Assembly: GCA_002104905.1 (NCBI GenBank)
Contig: MCFE01000051.1
Coordinates: forward strand, 1-64,000
DNA: 64,000 bases
Direction: 5' to 3'
Source: Basidiobolus meristosporus CBS 931.73
Taxonomy: Eukaryota > Basidiobolomycota > Basidiobolomycetes > Basidiobolales > Basidiobolaceae
The notes under the pieces were generated by a model. The model worked only from the letters and a program-made list of their open reading frames with translations. It did no database searches and had not been told where the DNA came from. Each line of letters opens with the position of its first letter. The first letter of the stretch is position 1. A program made the translations under genes and the position numbers. Positions 1-9,143 of this stretch are shown one piece after another.

Positions 1-343
1 CCTATATGAAGGATGGAATGTTTGATAAACCTTACATAAGCTGCAGAGGAATAAACTGGGTTAAATCAGAGCTATCATCAACCCACACCTCGATCCTACA
101 GAAACCCCCATGGTTTAGGATATTGGCGACTTGGTTGTACTTCATGTGATTTGTTTATGTAGATTGTGGTTAATTATCACGCAGTGTGACCCTTATGCTC
201 ATACCAGGTAAGACAAAGAATATACAGTATCCCTTGCATAAAATGCCCATTCAGATTTCCTGCTAGACTCACCCATCAACCAGTTCAGCTTACACAATTA
301 ATCCTTCGCCTTCTTCGAAAGCTAAGAGCAGTCTACTCAAGTT

Positions 344-1859
344 ATGGGAAGCAGCAAGGTTGTTACCAAAGTACAAGAGTACTTCCCGATAGCTATAGTA
401 TTTGCTCTTTTAAGCTGGACATATTATGTATATATAATTCGTTTATCAGGTAAGCTGCTTACGAAAAGTACTCGTTGGACGACTTATTAACTCCTACAAA
501 CAGTTGCTCTAATCAAGAAAGACTCCTACGCTCAAGGAGGTATACTCGGCTAAAACTCGCACTCAAAAGTAATGGTGCTAATGTTCAGGTTGATAGTGGC
601 ATACATAGTGCTGTTTCACGTGGTTTTCCTTCCCCTCCTTCTTGCCTACCTCAGGGTTTTGTTAAAATGCCCTGGAAATCCGAAGCCGGTAATTGGAAAG
701 TTACAGCACCCTTTCCTCGCCTACTCCTAAACCTCCCTGCCCATTCGCAGAATCCGGAGGGAACAGAAGATCCTGCGGAATATCCTTCCAAAATCCCCCA
801 TAATCCCTGGCAAACACAGCCAGCCTTGTCCGAGAAAAATGAGTTCGGAGAAGTGAGTACCTGCGAAGCGGCCAACCTCGAAGACACGGCCAGTCAGGGA
901 CCACCTCCATCAGAAGCAACGAAGAACTCCCCGGTCGCTAGCCGGACGACAGTAGTGTCCGAGTATATATCATCGCACATATCACCCAATAGCAGATTCT
1001 GTAATATTTGTGAGGTAATTAAGCCGTCGCGATGTCACCATTGCTCAACATGCAATAGGTGCATTCTTAAAATGGACCAGTAAGTTCCCTTGGCTCTCTT
1101 GGTTCCCTTGATATCCTCCCTAACTAAAGAGTACTTGTCAGTCACTGCATATGGTAAGGAATAACCACTCTCTATTCGGCAACATCTATTGACGCCGGCT
1201 TAGGATTAACCAATGTGTGGGTTGGGGAAACTACAAACTATTTTACCTGTTTATCCTCTATACATCACTCTTCTGCATCTTAGTCGTGGCCTCGATCATT
1301 CCTCCACTGGTGCACAGAGCGAAAGTAAGGATCGTTGATGGTTTCACCGTCTTTGGCTGCTCTAATCCTCTTTCAGTCCGGAAATACTATAGACACTCAA
1401 TGGGGGATCATTCTCGCAGTTGCTGCAGTAGCAGGCTCAGGCACTCTACTTCTGACCCGATACCATACCAAATTGCTCCTCAACAACCAGACCACCATCG
1501 AGGACTTACAGAGCACCAGGAGCGGAGGCAACAACGAAAACATCTACGATCTCGGCAGAGAAAACAACTGGCGAGCTGTCATGGGGAATGTGTGGTGGTT
1601 ATGGTTTGGTAGGTATACTTCTACGTACGTCGTTATTCATTTGGCACTAACTGATCCGGTTTTCTACATACCAGTGCCAACCTCAAACAGGTATTGACCA
1701 CCATTTCTCTATTCAACTATAATCTTGACTTACAGGAGTATCTTTAGCGTTGGCAATGGCCTGCACTTCCCCAATAACTGTACAGATGATCTAGGTATGA
1801 TGAACAATGTCTCCCTATTCGAACCGTTGGAGCCTGTGGCCACTCAACAACAGCATTAA
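344..1859 (+). CDS. DHHC palmitoyltransferase (PFA3-like), multi-exon
   Basis: Membrane S-acyltransferase that would attach palmitate to cysteines of client proteins at vacuole, Golgi or ER membranes. The ATG at 344 opens a short exon with a first membrane segment (FALLSWTYYVYIIRL). After an intron (450-569, with an AAG acceptor) a second segment follows (LIVAYIVLFHVVFLPLLL), ending in a CPGNP motif. The cysteine-rich domain reads CNICEVIKPSRCHHCSTCNRC from about 1001. The catalytic D-H-H-C is assembled across introns: GAC at the end of one exon (to 1079), a 12-nt micro-exon at 1142-1153, then INQCVGWGNY from 1204. A third segment follows, then intron 1325-1376, then the family TTIED (TTxE) motif near 1495. 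The C-terminal exon carries VGNGLHFPNN and stops at 1859. At least one intron between about 690 and 830 is unresolved. Family assignment is firm; the PFA3 subtype is inference. Confidence 0.85.
1142..1153 (+). other. 12-nt micro-exon encoding the DHHC catalytic core
   Basis: The upstream exon ends ...AAAATGGACCA at 1079, before GTAAGT. The next downstream open segment starts at 1204 after TTAG. Only the block TCACTGCATATG, flanked by CAG at 1139-1141 and GTAAGG at 1154, restores frame. It gives D-H-H-C-I-W, followed by I-N-Q-C-V-G, which is exactly the family consensus. The flanking introns are 62 and 50 nt. No continuous reading frame crosses this stretch. Confidence 0.85.
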
Positions 1860-2028
1860 CCGCAGTCACTGTACTATTCATCTACTCGCCAAAATTTTGG
1901 ACAAATCATCAGGCGAGTGACCCACAATGAAGTATTCAATTGTAAGATTTTGGCTTTATTAAACAAATGCTTTCTTTAATGATACACTTTCAAAAATGTT
2001 GATTATTTACTGCGCGTGACGGCCTTGA
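1860..2028. other. Short convergent intergenic gap
   Basis: This 169-bp stretch lies between the stop codons of the DHHC gene (+) and the DM9 gene (-). It is AT-rich and probably holds both polyadenylation regions. No other feature was seen. Confidence 0.6.
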
Positions 2029-3099
2029 TCATAAGTAGGCCAGCACGAAATATGAATCCTTGGTTGTCTTCTCTTTGCCACCATACCCAAAGCACATGCC
2101 TCCTTTCAGGTGGCATCCAACCTTGCCGACGTGCTCACCCCCACCGTAGCGAGTTTTGGCAATGAAAGAGAGGCTTTCCATCGCTCTCATGACCGGCCTC
2201 GACCGGTCTCCAGTTGTCTGGGTTACAGATTCCGTGGCATTCAACCCAACGCAATTGACGAGCATCACCACATAGCACGTAGTAGTCCTTGAGGTTGATT
2301 TCCTTTCCGTCATACCCAAGCGAGATACTCTTAAGATGTGGCCCAACTTTACCAACATGCAGACCACCCTGGTAGAATTGTCTCGCGATAAACAATGGCT
2401 TTCCATCAGATTCTACGCCACCCTGCACGGCATTGGGAGGGATGGAGCTATATGTATGGAATAAAGTTTAGAAGATCGCTTTTTTTAGGTAATAAGAAAG
2501 TAAACTTACCCCCCAGAGGCATAAACCCAGTCCAGCATTGGTCTATTGGGCTTAGCGTTAGGATTGGGAGGGCAGATAGCGGCACCGGGTGGTGGCCCTT
2601 GAGGAGAGCTCTTAGTATTGGTGCAAGTTGCCGAGCTGCCTTGGCCATTTGGAGCGCCACCTGGTGGGCAAGGCTGAGCGGGAGGAGCACCATTTGGAGG
2701 ATGAGAGGGGCCCGTTTGACCAGGTGGAGCGCCGTTAGGAGGACGGGTGGGGCCGGATTGACCAGGTGGAGCGCCATTTGGAGGACAGGCAGGGCCGGAT
2801 TGACTAGGTGGAGCGCCATTTGGAGGACAGGCAGGACCGGATTGACCAGGTGGAGCACCATTTGGCGGGAAATGAGGCTGACCGGAAGGTGGTCCATTTG
2901 GTGGATACTGAGAACCACCCTGCGTAGGAGGCGGGCTGTATGGGCCAGTTTGGCCTGGAGCAGGAGGGTGCTGTGACGAATGACCACCAAAGTGGAACCC
3001 TCCAGGGAAAAAGGCCCGGTCATTATCCTGAGGCCCACCTTGAGGAGGCGGAGGATAACCTTGTGAGGGGTAACCTTGGTTGGGAGGATATCCGGACAT
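2029..3099 (-). CDS. DM9 (DUF3421) domain protein with Pro/Gly repeat arm; frameshift in second DM9 repeat
   Basis: DM9 repeats are known in arthropod and mollusc proteins, some of them mannose-binding lectins; the fungal role is unknown. Exon 1 (3099 down to about 2511) encodes a start MSGYPPNQGYPSQGY and a long Pro/Gly/Asn arm with a 14-residue repeat (PPNGAPPGQSGPAC), ending in LDWVYASGG, the usual opening of a DM9 unit. After an intron of about 70 nt the first DM9 repeat follows (GGVESDGKPLFIAR, LHVGKVGPHL, LGYDGKEINLKDYYVL). The second (ESDGKPLF, then TRYGGGEHVGKVGCHL, FGYGGKE) is in another frame: an AAA run at + 2165-2167 has one base too many. There is no space for an intron there. 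The gene may be a recent pseudogene, or the extra base may be a read or assembly error. Confidence 0.75.
2680..2900 (-). repeat. 42-bp coding tandem repeat (14-residue PPNGAPPGQSGPAC unit)
   Basis: About five imperfect copies of a 42-bp unit lie inside exon 1 of the DM9 gene. On the + strand each begins GTGGAGCGCCATTTGGAGG. Copies differ mainly at the last two or three codons of the unit, as expected for a length-variable, probably disordered proline-rich linker. Confidence 0.85.
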
Positions 3100-3631
3100 G
3101 ACGTTGATATTTCGAAGAATAACAATATCCTCCTCTCACTCCCTACTCATTTATAGCTTTGGAGAGGCAACAGGATCTATCATATGACAACCTATTCGAT
3201 TGTAAGTGATCGATGTAAAGGTACATGATTGGATGAATATTTCAGGAATTCATTTAAAATGCCCATATTATTCCCGGAGATAAATCCTTGGAATGCTTGA
3301 TTAGATACACGCCTAAATGTATATATTGAAAGAGGCTATCACCAATTGGCTAGAATCGCATTCAACTCATTTCTACCCTAAAAGACTACGATGGTTGTAT
3401 CCCTCACGCTTGTCCACAGCCAACTTGGCTTGGCATCGGCCAGAAAAAACCGATATTCCTTGATTCCTCGGAACAAATTGTACCTCACGCGAATCAAACC
3501 CGCGTCAGATGAATTTTGCAAAAATGACATCACACAAAACAAATCCGTTGATTGGTTACTCGGGGATAAGGCAGTTTAAATGCTAGAATCGTTCATTACG
3601 GGTTCCTCACCTTTTTCTTTTATTATTCATA
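3100..3631. promoter_or_regulatory. Divergent intergenic region between the DM9 gene and FKBP12
   Basis: This 532-bp stretch separates two start codons on opposite strands and should hold both promoters. A 62-codon open frame at 3391-3579 (+) has no recognisable content, and I treat it as chance. No clear TATA element or other motif was identified. Confidence 0.45.
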
Positions 3632-4143
3632 ATGGGTGTTACTCGTGAAGTTATCAAGGCTGGTGATGGACAAACCTTCCCCAAGAAGGTAAACAAGACC
3701 AAATGCTACCGTTTCCAGCACCTTTACTAACAGCGATGCTTTTTAGGGTGACCAAGTTACCATCCACTATGTTGGCACTGTAAGCTGCCCCTTCTTTACC
3801 TTACTAGTGGCCATTGCCGACTCACCTTTATGTTATCAATAGCTTGAGAGTGGCAAGAAGTTCGACTCTTCCCGCGATCGTGGAAAGCCCTTCAGCTGCA
3901 GAATCGGTGTTGGACAAGTTATCCGTGGCTGGGAAGAAGGTACTGTGAAATCACAGTAAACATGCCCTGCATACCTCGACTAACATGCTCTCCTACATAA
4001 AAGGTGTCCCTCAAATGTCTGTTGGTGAGGTTTCCAAGTTGACCATCACTGGTGACTACGCTTATGGCGACCGTGGTTTCCCTGGATTGATCCCTCCCAA
4101 TGCCACCTTGATTTTCGAGGTCGAGTTGCTTGGTGTTAACTAA
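3632..4143 (+). CDS. FPR1: FKBP12-type peptidyl-prolyl isomerase
   Basis: Cytosolic prolyl cis-trans isomerase, the usual receptor of FK506 and rapamycin in fungi. Four exons: 3632-3688, 3747-3779, 3843-3939 and 4004-4143. They join to 327 nt (108 residues), the normal size for the family. The start is [16 protein letters not shown]. Family signatures are [31 protein letters not shown], and [15 protein letters not shown] ahead of a final strand [11 protein letters not shown]. The pocket aromatics and the FD pair are present. At the spot where the human protein has a His before PG, this one has Phe. Introns are 58-64 nt with GT-AG ends. Confidence 0.96.
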
Positions 4144-4366
4144 ACCGATCACTATAGTCTAGAAACCAAATAAAGCCTCTTAAACGCAGCTTCGTTCTAT
4201 ACATTCTTGTTTATTTTGCCCGAGTAAACCAACAATCAATCGCCATACATCATTCTACCAACCACGCAATCCATCGTTGGATTTGCGAAGCTTGGATTCC
4301 GAAGTGAAATAGAAGGGAATGAATCCGATCTTCCCGTTTTCCCAGCACTAGATTAACACAAATGGG

Positions 4367-6553
4367 TTAAGTTGGCGTGAATTGATCAGTAAATTCCCAA
4401 TGTTCGTTGCCTACCACACTCAACAAGGAGCCTCGCGAAAATTGGTTTGCAAACTGCATGGTCACAGCCTTGGGGTTGCTTTCGACTTCTGAATGCGCCT
4501 CTCCTATGCCCCAGCAGGGTCCTCGGATGAAGCCGCTAGATCCAATACAAATGATGAGGATTCTTCAAACATGTGATGGATCCATGTGTACGCTCTCACC
4601 TGGGCATCAAGGGATTTGTATCACCTAGCCATGAAGTTGGCCTCACAAGGAAAATTGCCAGTAGTTCCGAGCCCTCTGCGTCCCCATCAAAACTGACGAT
4701 CAATCGCTCCCCAGTCTGGTCAAGAGCAAGTTGTCGAATCGGTCCGCCAACACTACCAATAGCCAAAACATGATGTCAGTAAGAGAGTTGCGGTTGGCGA
4801 ACACGAGGTGCGCTTACGTTAGCACGCTTCCAGATGCAGTCTGTGTCGAGAATTCGGTCAAATCTTGGGGCGCACTGGTTTGGAAATCGAGGAAGGGCGC
4901 AGGCTTCACCAGATGAATGATATGGATGATCGCCTCACCCTGGATGGAGTAGAGTAGATTCCGGCTATCTGGGGACCAACAGATGCTCTACAGAGAATAT
5001 GGAGTTATCGGTTTGATGCTCAGATGAAGGGCGTCGTCCGAACACTATACCTTTGGCAAACCCCCAAGGTTCGGCAGAGTTCGACTCTCCCATGTCTTCG
5101 TCTCCCAAATTCTAATTACTTTGTTGCTGTGGTGAAGTAAAGGTGTGTTACGAAGGGACCGGATGAAATACTTGTAAATCGCCACCTACGTATGCGCAAC
5201 ACAGAGGTATGCACCATTGGGGCTCCATGCCATAGTTACAACCCCGCCGCCGATTCTTCTCAATGGGACTGCGCTTTCCAAAGCAACATCCCAAATGAGT
5301 ACCGATCCGTCTGCAGCCGATCCGGTTGCAAGATACTGCCCAGAAGGATCCCATGACAATGAGCTGATGTGTGTGTGTCCAGGGTATTTCAAAAAGTTCA
5401 TCCACGCTGGTCTAGCGCCCTCCGACTCTCTGGCGCAAGGAACAGACGGAACCGTGGTGGCAGTTAGTGGATCTTGGGCGACTCCCTCGCCAAAATCCAA
5501 AAACAATCTCCAGAGACAAACGCCATTACTAGAAAAGACACTGTGAGAAGATGTGGATGGTAAAGGCACTGAGATGGAATGTACTTTGTTCCCACGGCCA
5601 AGGTGGCGCCTGCGTTAGGTTTCCACTCAAGACAAGTGATGTTTTTCTGGAACTCGTGAGTAAGTCCTTGCGGGAACCAGGCTGTAATACAGAGTTAGGA
5701 CGTGTTATGGATGTGATAGCACTTGATTCTTTTCACGAACCTTCAGAATTCATGTCATACACGTATACAACGTCCATTCTATGGGCAACTGCGAACATCT
5801 GCTTGTATGGATGCCAGGAATAGGCCTTGACTGGGCTGTGGGATTTCTGATCCGTAGGCAATTCTACGGTGGGCTAAACAACAATGCACATGGCTTAAAA
5901 CGACGCTCTGAATCCAGGCTTTCGTGTTGTCGATGTACCTGCAGGAAAGAGTTTTTGAACGGCTCGATAAATTCCTCGGCCATGTTTAGGCCGTACTGAA
6001 TCAGATCACCAATCTTCCTGTAGAACATTGTCCAGATAAACATGCGCTCGATAAAAGTATCAAAGTGAGCCACCACCAACCACAGAGGAACATTCTCCAG
6101 CTTGCTTTCCCACCAAGGCTTCACTGCCACCGGTGCGTTCTTCAATCCAAGAGGGCGTTGAATGGGGACCGCTCTAGCGGGTTGGCATACATCATATGGC
6201 ACAACGATATGAGGATATAATACGCCCTATGGAACCAGCAATTAGGGGAAACAGTCATAACAAAAAGGCTTGGCGTTGAGCTTACCTCCGCTCTTACGTA
6301 CTTGTTAACATTGGGATCTTGGGGACCCCTCAGTGTTACTAATGGTTGATCGACGGATACTTGGTAAGTATCTGAGCGGGAAATATGATACGATACGAAC
6401 ACTCCATACATAGCTCAAAGTTCACTTCACCCAAGGTCACTTCGTCGGCATCTGGTGGCAAATGCGTTTGGGCTGTTAATCACCAACCAGATTCATTAGC
6501 TTGTGAAGGTTTCTGTTTCAGAAGAATTGGACAATACCAGAGAAATTCACCAT
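4367..6553 (-). CDS. AAAS: ALADIN-like WD40 nucleoporin
   Basis: ALADIN is a peripheral nuclear pore WD-repeat protein. On the minus strand a 16-nt first exon (ATG at 6553, MVNFS) splices to PPDADEVTLGEVNFEL, which lines up with the N-terminus of animal ALADIN. Then come an N-terminal domain (WESKLENVPLWLVVAHFDTF), a first WD unit (AYSWHPYKQMFAVAHRMDVV), NITCLEWKPNAGATLAVG, GHTHISSLSWDPSGQYLATG, then VPLRRIGGGVVTMAWSPNGA, the unit IRIWETKTW, ACWSPDSRNLLYSIQGEA, and RQLALDQTGERLIVSF. The last exon (FSRGSLLSV) stops at 4367. At least nine short introns are needed, so the gene shows only as fragments in any single frame. The domain order matches ALADIN. The tiny first exon is the least certain part. 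Confidence 0.85.
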
Positions 6554-6894
6554 GTGATCTTTACTTTAGTAGGAAACGGATGCGTAAAAAGGCACAGATA
6601 TCACACTTGAAGCCACTTTAGCTATTGTCAGTTTATGACTAGGGCTTGATAATTTTCGTTACGCTGAAGGTAAACAAACCATCAATTCGAGAGAATAATA
6701 GTTATTTTCTTTCATGCAAATCTCCAATATAAACCAAGTTGATTTGGAACTTGGCATATTATTAAGCTTCTTTTGCACTTGGATAAAATCGAGAAGTTTC
6801 TTTTTTGGCAAGGGTCCCTAGCTTATGCCGCGAGTATTTTTTTTTCTGGTGGAAGTGAACGTTACTTGTGCGTGTATAAATAATACTCAGCTGT
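6554..6894. promoter_or_regulatory. Divergent promoter region, ALADIN / snoRNA host gene
   Basis: AT-rich 340-bp stretch between the ALADIN start (-) and the snoRNA host transcript (+). A good TATA box lies at 6875-6882, about 20-30 bp before the presumed start of the host transcript. No open frame of note. Confidence 0.5.
6875..6882 (+). promoter_or_regulatory. TATA box of the snoRNA host gene
   Basis: TATAAATA sits about 45 bp upstream of the first splice donor (GTGAGT at 6926). A transcript starting near 6900-6910 would have a first exon of only about 20-25 nt, as in other snoRNA host genes. Confidence 0.5.
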
Positions 6895-6970
6895 TGTCAG
6901 TAGTCTTTCACTTTAGTTCTTTATGGTGAGTGTCTATTTCTCTTTATTACATTCTCGTTTGAATGGTCAT

Positions 6971-7050
6971 TGTGATGATTACATAGTTCAACTGAAGTAC
7001 CCTTACTAAGTACTATGTCGAGTTAATTTTCTTTCGCTCCTATCTGACAC
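6971..7050 (+). ncRNA. snR60: C/D box snoRNA, snR60/U80-like, copy 1 (intron 1)
   Basis: C box GTGATGA at 6972-6978, D' box CTGA at 6992-6995, C'-like ATGTCGA at 7015-7021 and D box CTGA at 7044-7047. The guide before D' (ACATAGTTCA) complements the conserved large-subunit rRNA stretch UGAACUAUG. The guide before D (TCTTTCGCTCCTAT) complements AUAGGGGCGAAAGA with one G-U pair. From memory these are the two sites served by yeast snR60 (25S Am817 and Gm908) and human U80. The fifth-base rule puts the methyl groups on an A and a G as expected. Confidence 0.85.
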
Positions 7051-7200
7051 CTTCATACGGAATTACATTCGTTACCTACCTAAAGCAATATGCTAACATG
7101 TTTCTCAGTGTATTTAGTGTTGGCCCTACGGCGAGTGGTGCGAGTCTAAAACGACAGCAATGTAAGTACCTTACACAACTGAGAACCCATTTCAATGCAC

Positions 7201-7280
7201 TATGATGATTACATAGTTCAACTGAAGTACTCTTACTAAGTACTCTGTCGAGTTGATTTTCTTTCGCTCCTATCTGATAC
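7201..7280 (+). ncRNA. snR60: C/D box snoRNA, snR60/U80-like, copy 2 (intron 2)
   Basis: Same architecture as copy 1: C box ATGATGA at 7202-7208, D' CTGA at 7222-7225, D box CTGA at 7274-7277. Both guide stretches are unchanged. The few differences from the other copies lie outside the guides (in the C' region CTCTGTCGA, and a G replacing A in the spacer after it). Confidence 0.85.
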
Positions 7281-7433
7281 ATTCAACCCCACAATTCCAA
7301 TTTATATGATATTTCATTATTCTAATCCTCTCTTGCAGATGAAACAGTTGCTCAAGTCTGCTTCACGGCTAACCGGCTCACAATAATAGTAAGTGATCTT
7401 TTCTATTTCGGAATGGAATATTGAAGAAGGCAC

Positions 7434-7513
7434 TGTGATGATTACATAGTTCAACTGAAGTACTCTTACTAAGTACTATGTCGAGTTAATTTTCTTTCGC
7501 TCCTATCTGAACC
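7434..7513 (+). ncRNA. snR60: C/D box snoRNA, snR60/U80-like, copy 3 (intron 3)
   Basis: C box GTGATGA at 7435-7441, D' CTGA at 7455-7458 and D box CTGA at 7507-7510. It matches copy 1 across almost its full length, including both guides. It lies inside intron 3 of the host transcript. Confidence 0.85.
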
Positions 7514-7660
7514 TCTTCATTCATCCGAATATCCGATTCTCATTGATAACCTGGATTAACCTGATGTTCCGTTTTAGGTTGTAAATCCTTACCCGAGCCG
7601 TGTGATGCCTTAATATATGTATATAATCAGCTTCAATAAATTGTTCTATTTTTGAAAGCC

Positions 7661-8180
7661 ACCGAATATGATCCAATTATGATTCGAATGGTTTGGCGGG
7701 GCGGGAGTAGGGAGCAAATGGGGTTCGAGAACAATGGTGTGATGCTGAAATTCCCCACGGAATGTTCGGCAATTAGGATCCTGGGTTAAAGGTGTATTGA
7801 GTTAGATCCAATTCACAAATCGATGTGGCAAGAGGTATAGTGTACACAGTTGATGAAATCTTTTATGAATTTTGGACTCGAAACAATGAAAATTTGAACC
7901 GGAGTGAAGGTTTTGTTTGACGCACCGATACTGGGGGAATCAAGGTTTGAAATGAGTGCTGCTCAATGTAGCTGGTGAAGAGGAAAGTATGGTTTTCCCA
8001 ATAGGTGCTATGTACATATGGGTGGTAGAGATCCTGCGAGATGGTGACTCGTGTCTCAAAAGGGTGAGGAAAGGGGGATGGGGGTCCTGTATTTCGAGCG
8101 GGGTTTTTTTAGATACGCATTAAGTGAAGATATGGCTTTTGGATTGAAGTTCTTAATATACAGGGAAAACCATTGGCCAT
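7661..8180. other. Intergenic region after the snoRNA host gene
   Basis: About 520 bp between the poly(A) region of the snoRNA host gene (+) and the stop codon of the bZIP gene (-). It probably contains the 3' UTR of the bZIP gene. No RNA gene or convincing reading frame seen. Confidence 0.5.
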
Positions 8181-9143
8181 TTAACGGACAATCACCCGGC
8201 TATCTTGCCACCGTGGAGAAGCGCAGGAGGCGGTGGAGTTGGGAACGTCCTTATTGAATGGTTCAGTGCTAGAAAGGGAGCTAACGCCCGATTTTAGCTT
8301 GAACGAAGGGTTTGTGCTTTTCTCTTCCTTGACCTCAATCTCCATGGCTACTGGAGAATCGGCATCATTGTTGGGAACATGCGCATCAGACTTGTTGCGC
8401 ATCGCCTCCAGCTCCAGACGTAATCTTTTGTTTTCATCCTCCATCCTGGACATTGAGTCCCGGATTGACTTGATTTCGTTCTGGTACTGCTGGACTTGCT
8501 GCTCCAAGGTAGAGATGTATTCCTTTCTTCTGACACGGAAGTTTCTTGCCGATATCTTGTTGCGAAGCTGTCGGCGCTCTTTGGAGCTGAGATTTTGGAA
8601 GTTGGGGTTGGCTGGGTCGAGCTCCGCCTCCAACTCGGCCGAAGAGGTGCGGTGAGTAGACTTGGGAGGAGACGGAGCGATGGGCAAGGGGGCTGCTGTG
8701 GGGGAGGAGGGGGCGATGGTGGTGGTAGTGGTGGTGTTTTTGGGATTGACAACGGGAGTTGGAGAGACGGTGGGTGGCTGAACTGAGTGCATAAGGTTGG
8801 GTGGGCCATACAGCAGCGTGGAGTCCGCCACACCAAATTGAGAGGCTGGCTCCGAACCCAGAAGGTTGCCAAGTAGCATGTCAATATCAGTTGACTCAGT
8901 CTTCAGGTTAGTCACGGAGGGAGTAATTTGGCTTGAAGGTGGGAGTTGACCAGACAACTCATTGCCAAAGTACAGGCGAAACAAATCAGCATTGCTTATA
9001 TCCTGGTTTTGGGGCTCGGACACATACTTGGGATCAATGAATGCGTCAAACACATCACTAACTTCACCTTCAACGACACCTTGGGTCATGTTGTTTGCAG
9101 CCATAATCAAATTGGTCTTGATAGGGTGGAGGGATATATACAA
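8181..9143 (-). CDS. bZIP transcription factor
   Basis: Intronless open frame of 320 residues. The likelier start is the internal Met at 9104 (MAANNMTQGVVEG), giving 307 residues, because the 13 residues before it look like leader sequence. N-terminal half: acidic and Ser/Thr/Pro-rich, with a possible activation patch (DIDMLLGNLL) and a Thr run. Basic region around residue 195: SKERRQLRNKISARNFRVRR, containing the invariant N-x7-R spacing with Phe inside (N-I-SARNF-R). A leucine zipper follows (YISTLEQQVQQYQNEIKSIR, then MEDENKRLRLELEAM). The basic region resembles the fungal class with SARNFRxRRK, but targets cannot be told from sequence. It binds DNA as a dimer in the nucleus. Confidence 0.88.
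   Translation of the reverse strand: MYISLHPIKTNLIMAANNMTQGVVEGEVSDVFDAFIDPKYVSEPQNQDISNADLFRLYFGNELSGQLPPSSQITPSVTNLKTESTDIDMLLGNLLGSEPASQFGVADSTLLYGPPNLMHSVQPPTVSPTPVVNPKNTTTTTTIAPSSPTAAPLPIAPSPPKSTHRTSSAELEAELDPANPNFQNLSSKERRQLRNKISARNFRVRRKEYISTLEQQVQQYQNEIKSIRDSMSRMEDENKRLRLELEAMRNKSDAHVPNNDADSPVAMEIEVKEEKSTNPSFKLKSGVSSLSSTEPFNKDVPNSTASCASPRWQDSRVIVR

Larger units (their letters stand above)
6895..7660 (+). ncRNA. Non-coding snoRNA host gene with three intronic C/D snoRNAs
   Basis: Four short exons are bounded by strong splice signals. Donors: GTGAGT at 6926, GTAAGT at 7162 and GTAAGT at 7389. Acceptors: TTTCTCAG ending 7108, CTTGCAG ending 7338 and GTTTTAG ending 7577. Internal exons are 53 and 50 nt. 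Each of the three introns holds one near-identical snoRNA. The spliced product has no reading frame: an ATG before the first donor reaches a stop within three codons. AATAAA at 7635-7640 is a plausible poly(A) signal. This is the layout of UHG/GAS5-type host genes, whose exons are by-products and whose introns are the cargo. Exact transcript ends are inferred. Confidence 0.75.

Noticed and set aside
3391-3579. 62-codon open frame upstream of FKBP12
   Set aside because: No domain, no splice support, sits in a divergent promoter region.
6971-7513. CRISPR-like or generic tandem repeat interpretation of the three 75-bp repeats
   Set aside because: Units lie one per intron, about 230 bp apart, and carry C/D boxes with rRNA guides; snoRNA explains all features. 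A CRISPR array is not expected in a fungal nucleus.
8233-8884. Overlapping frames on both strands across the bZIP gene
   Set aside because: Shadows of the low-complexity, GC-skewed bZIP coding sequence.
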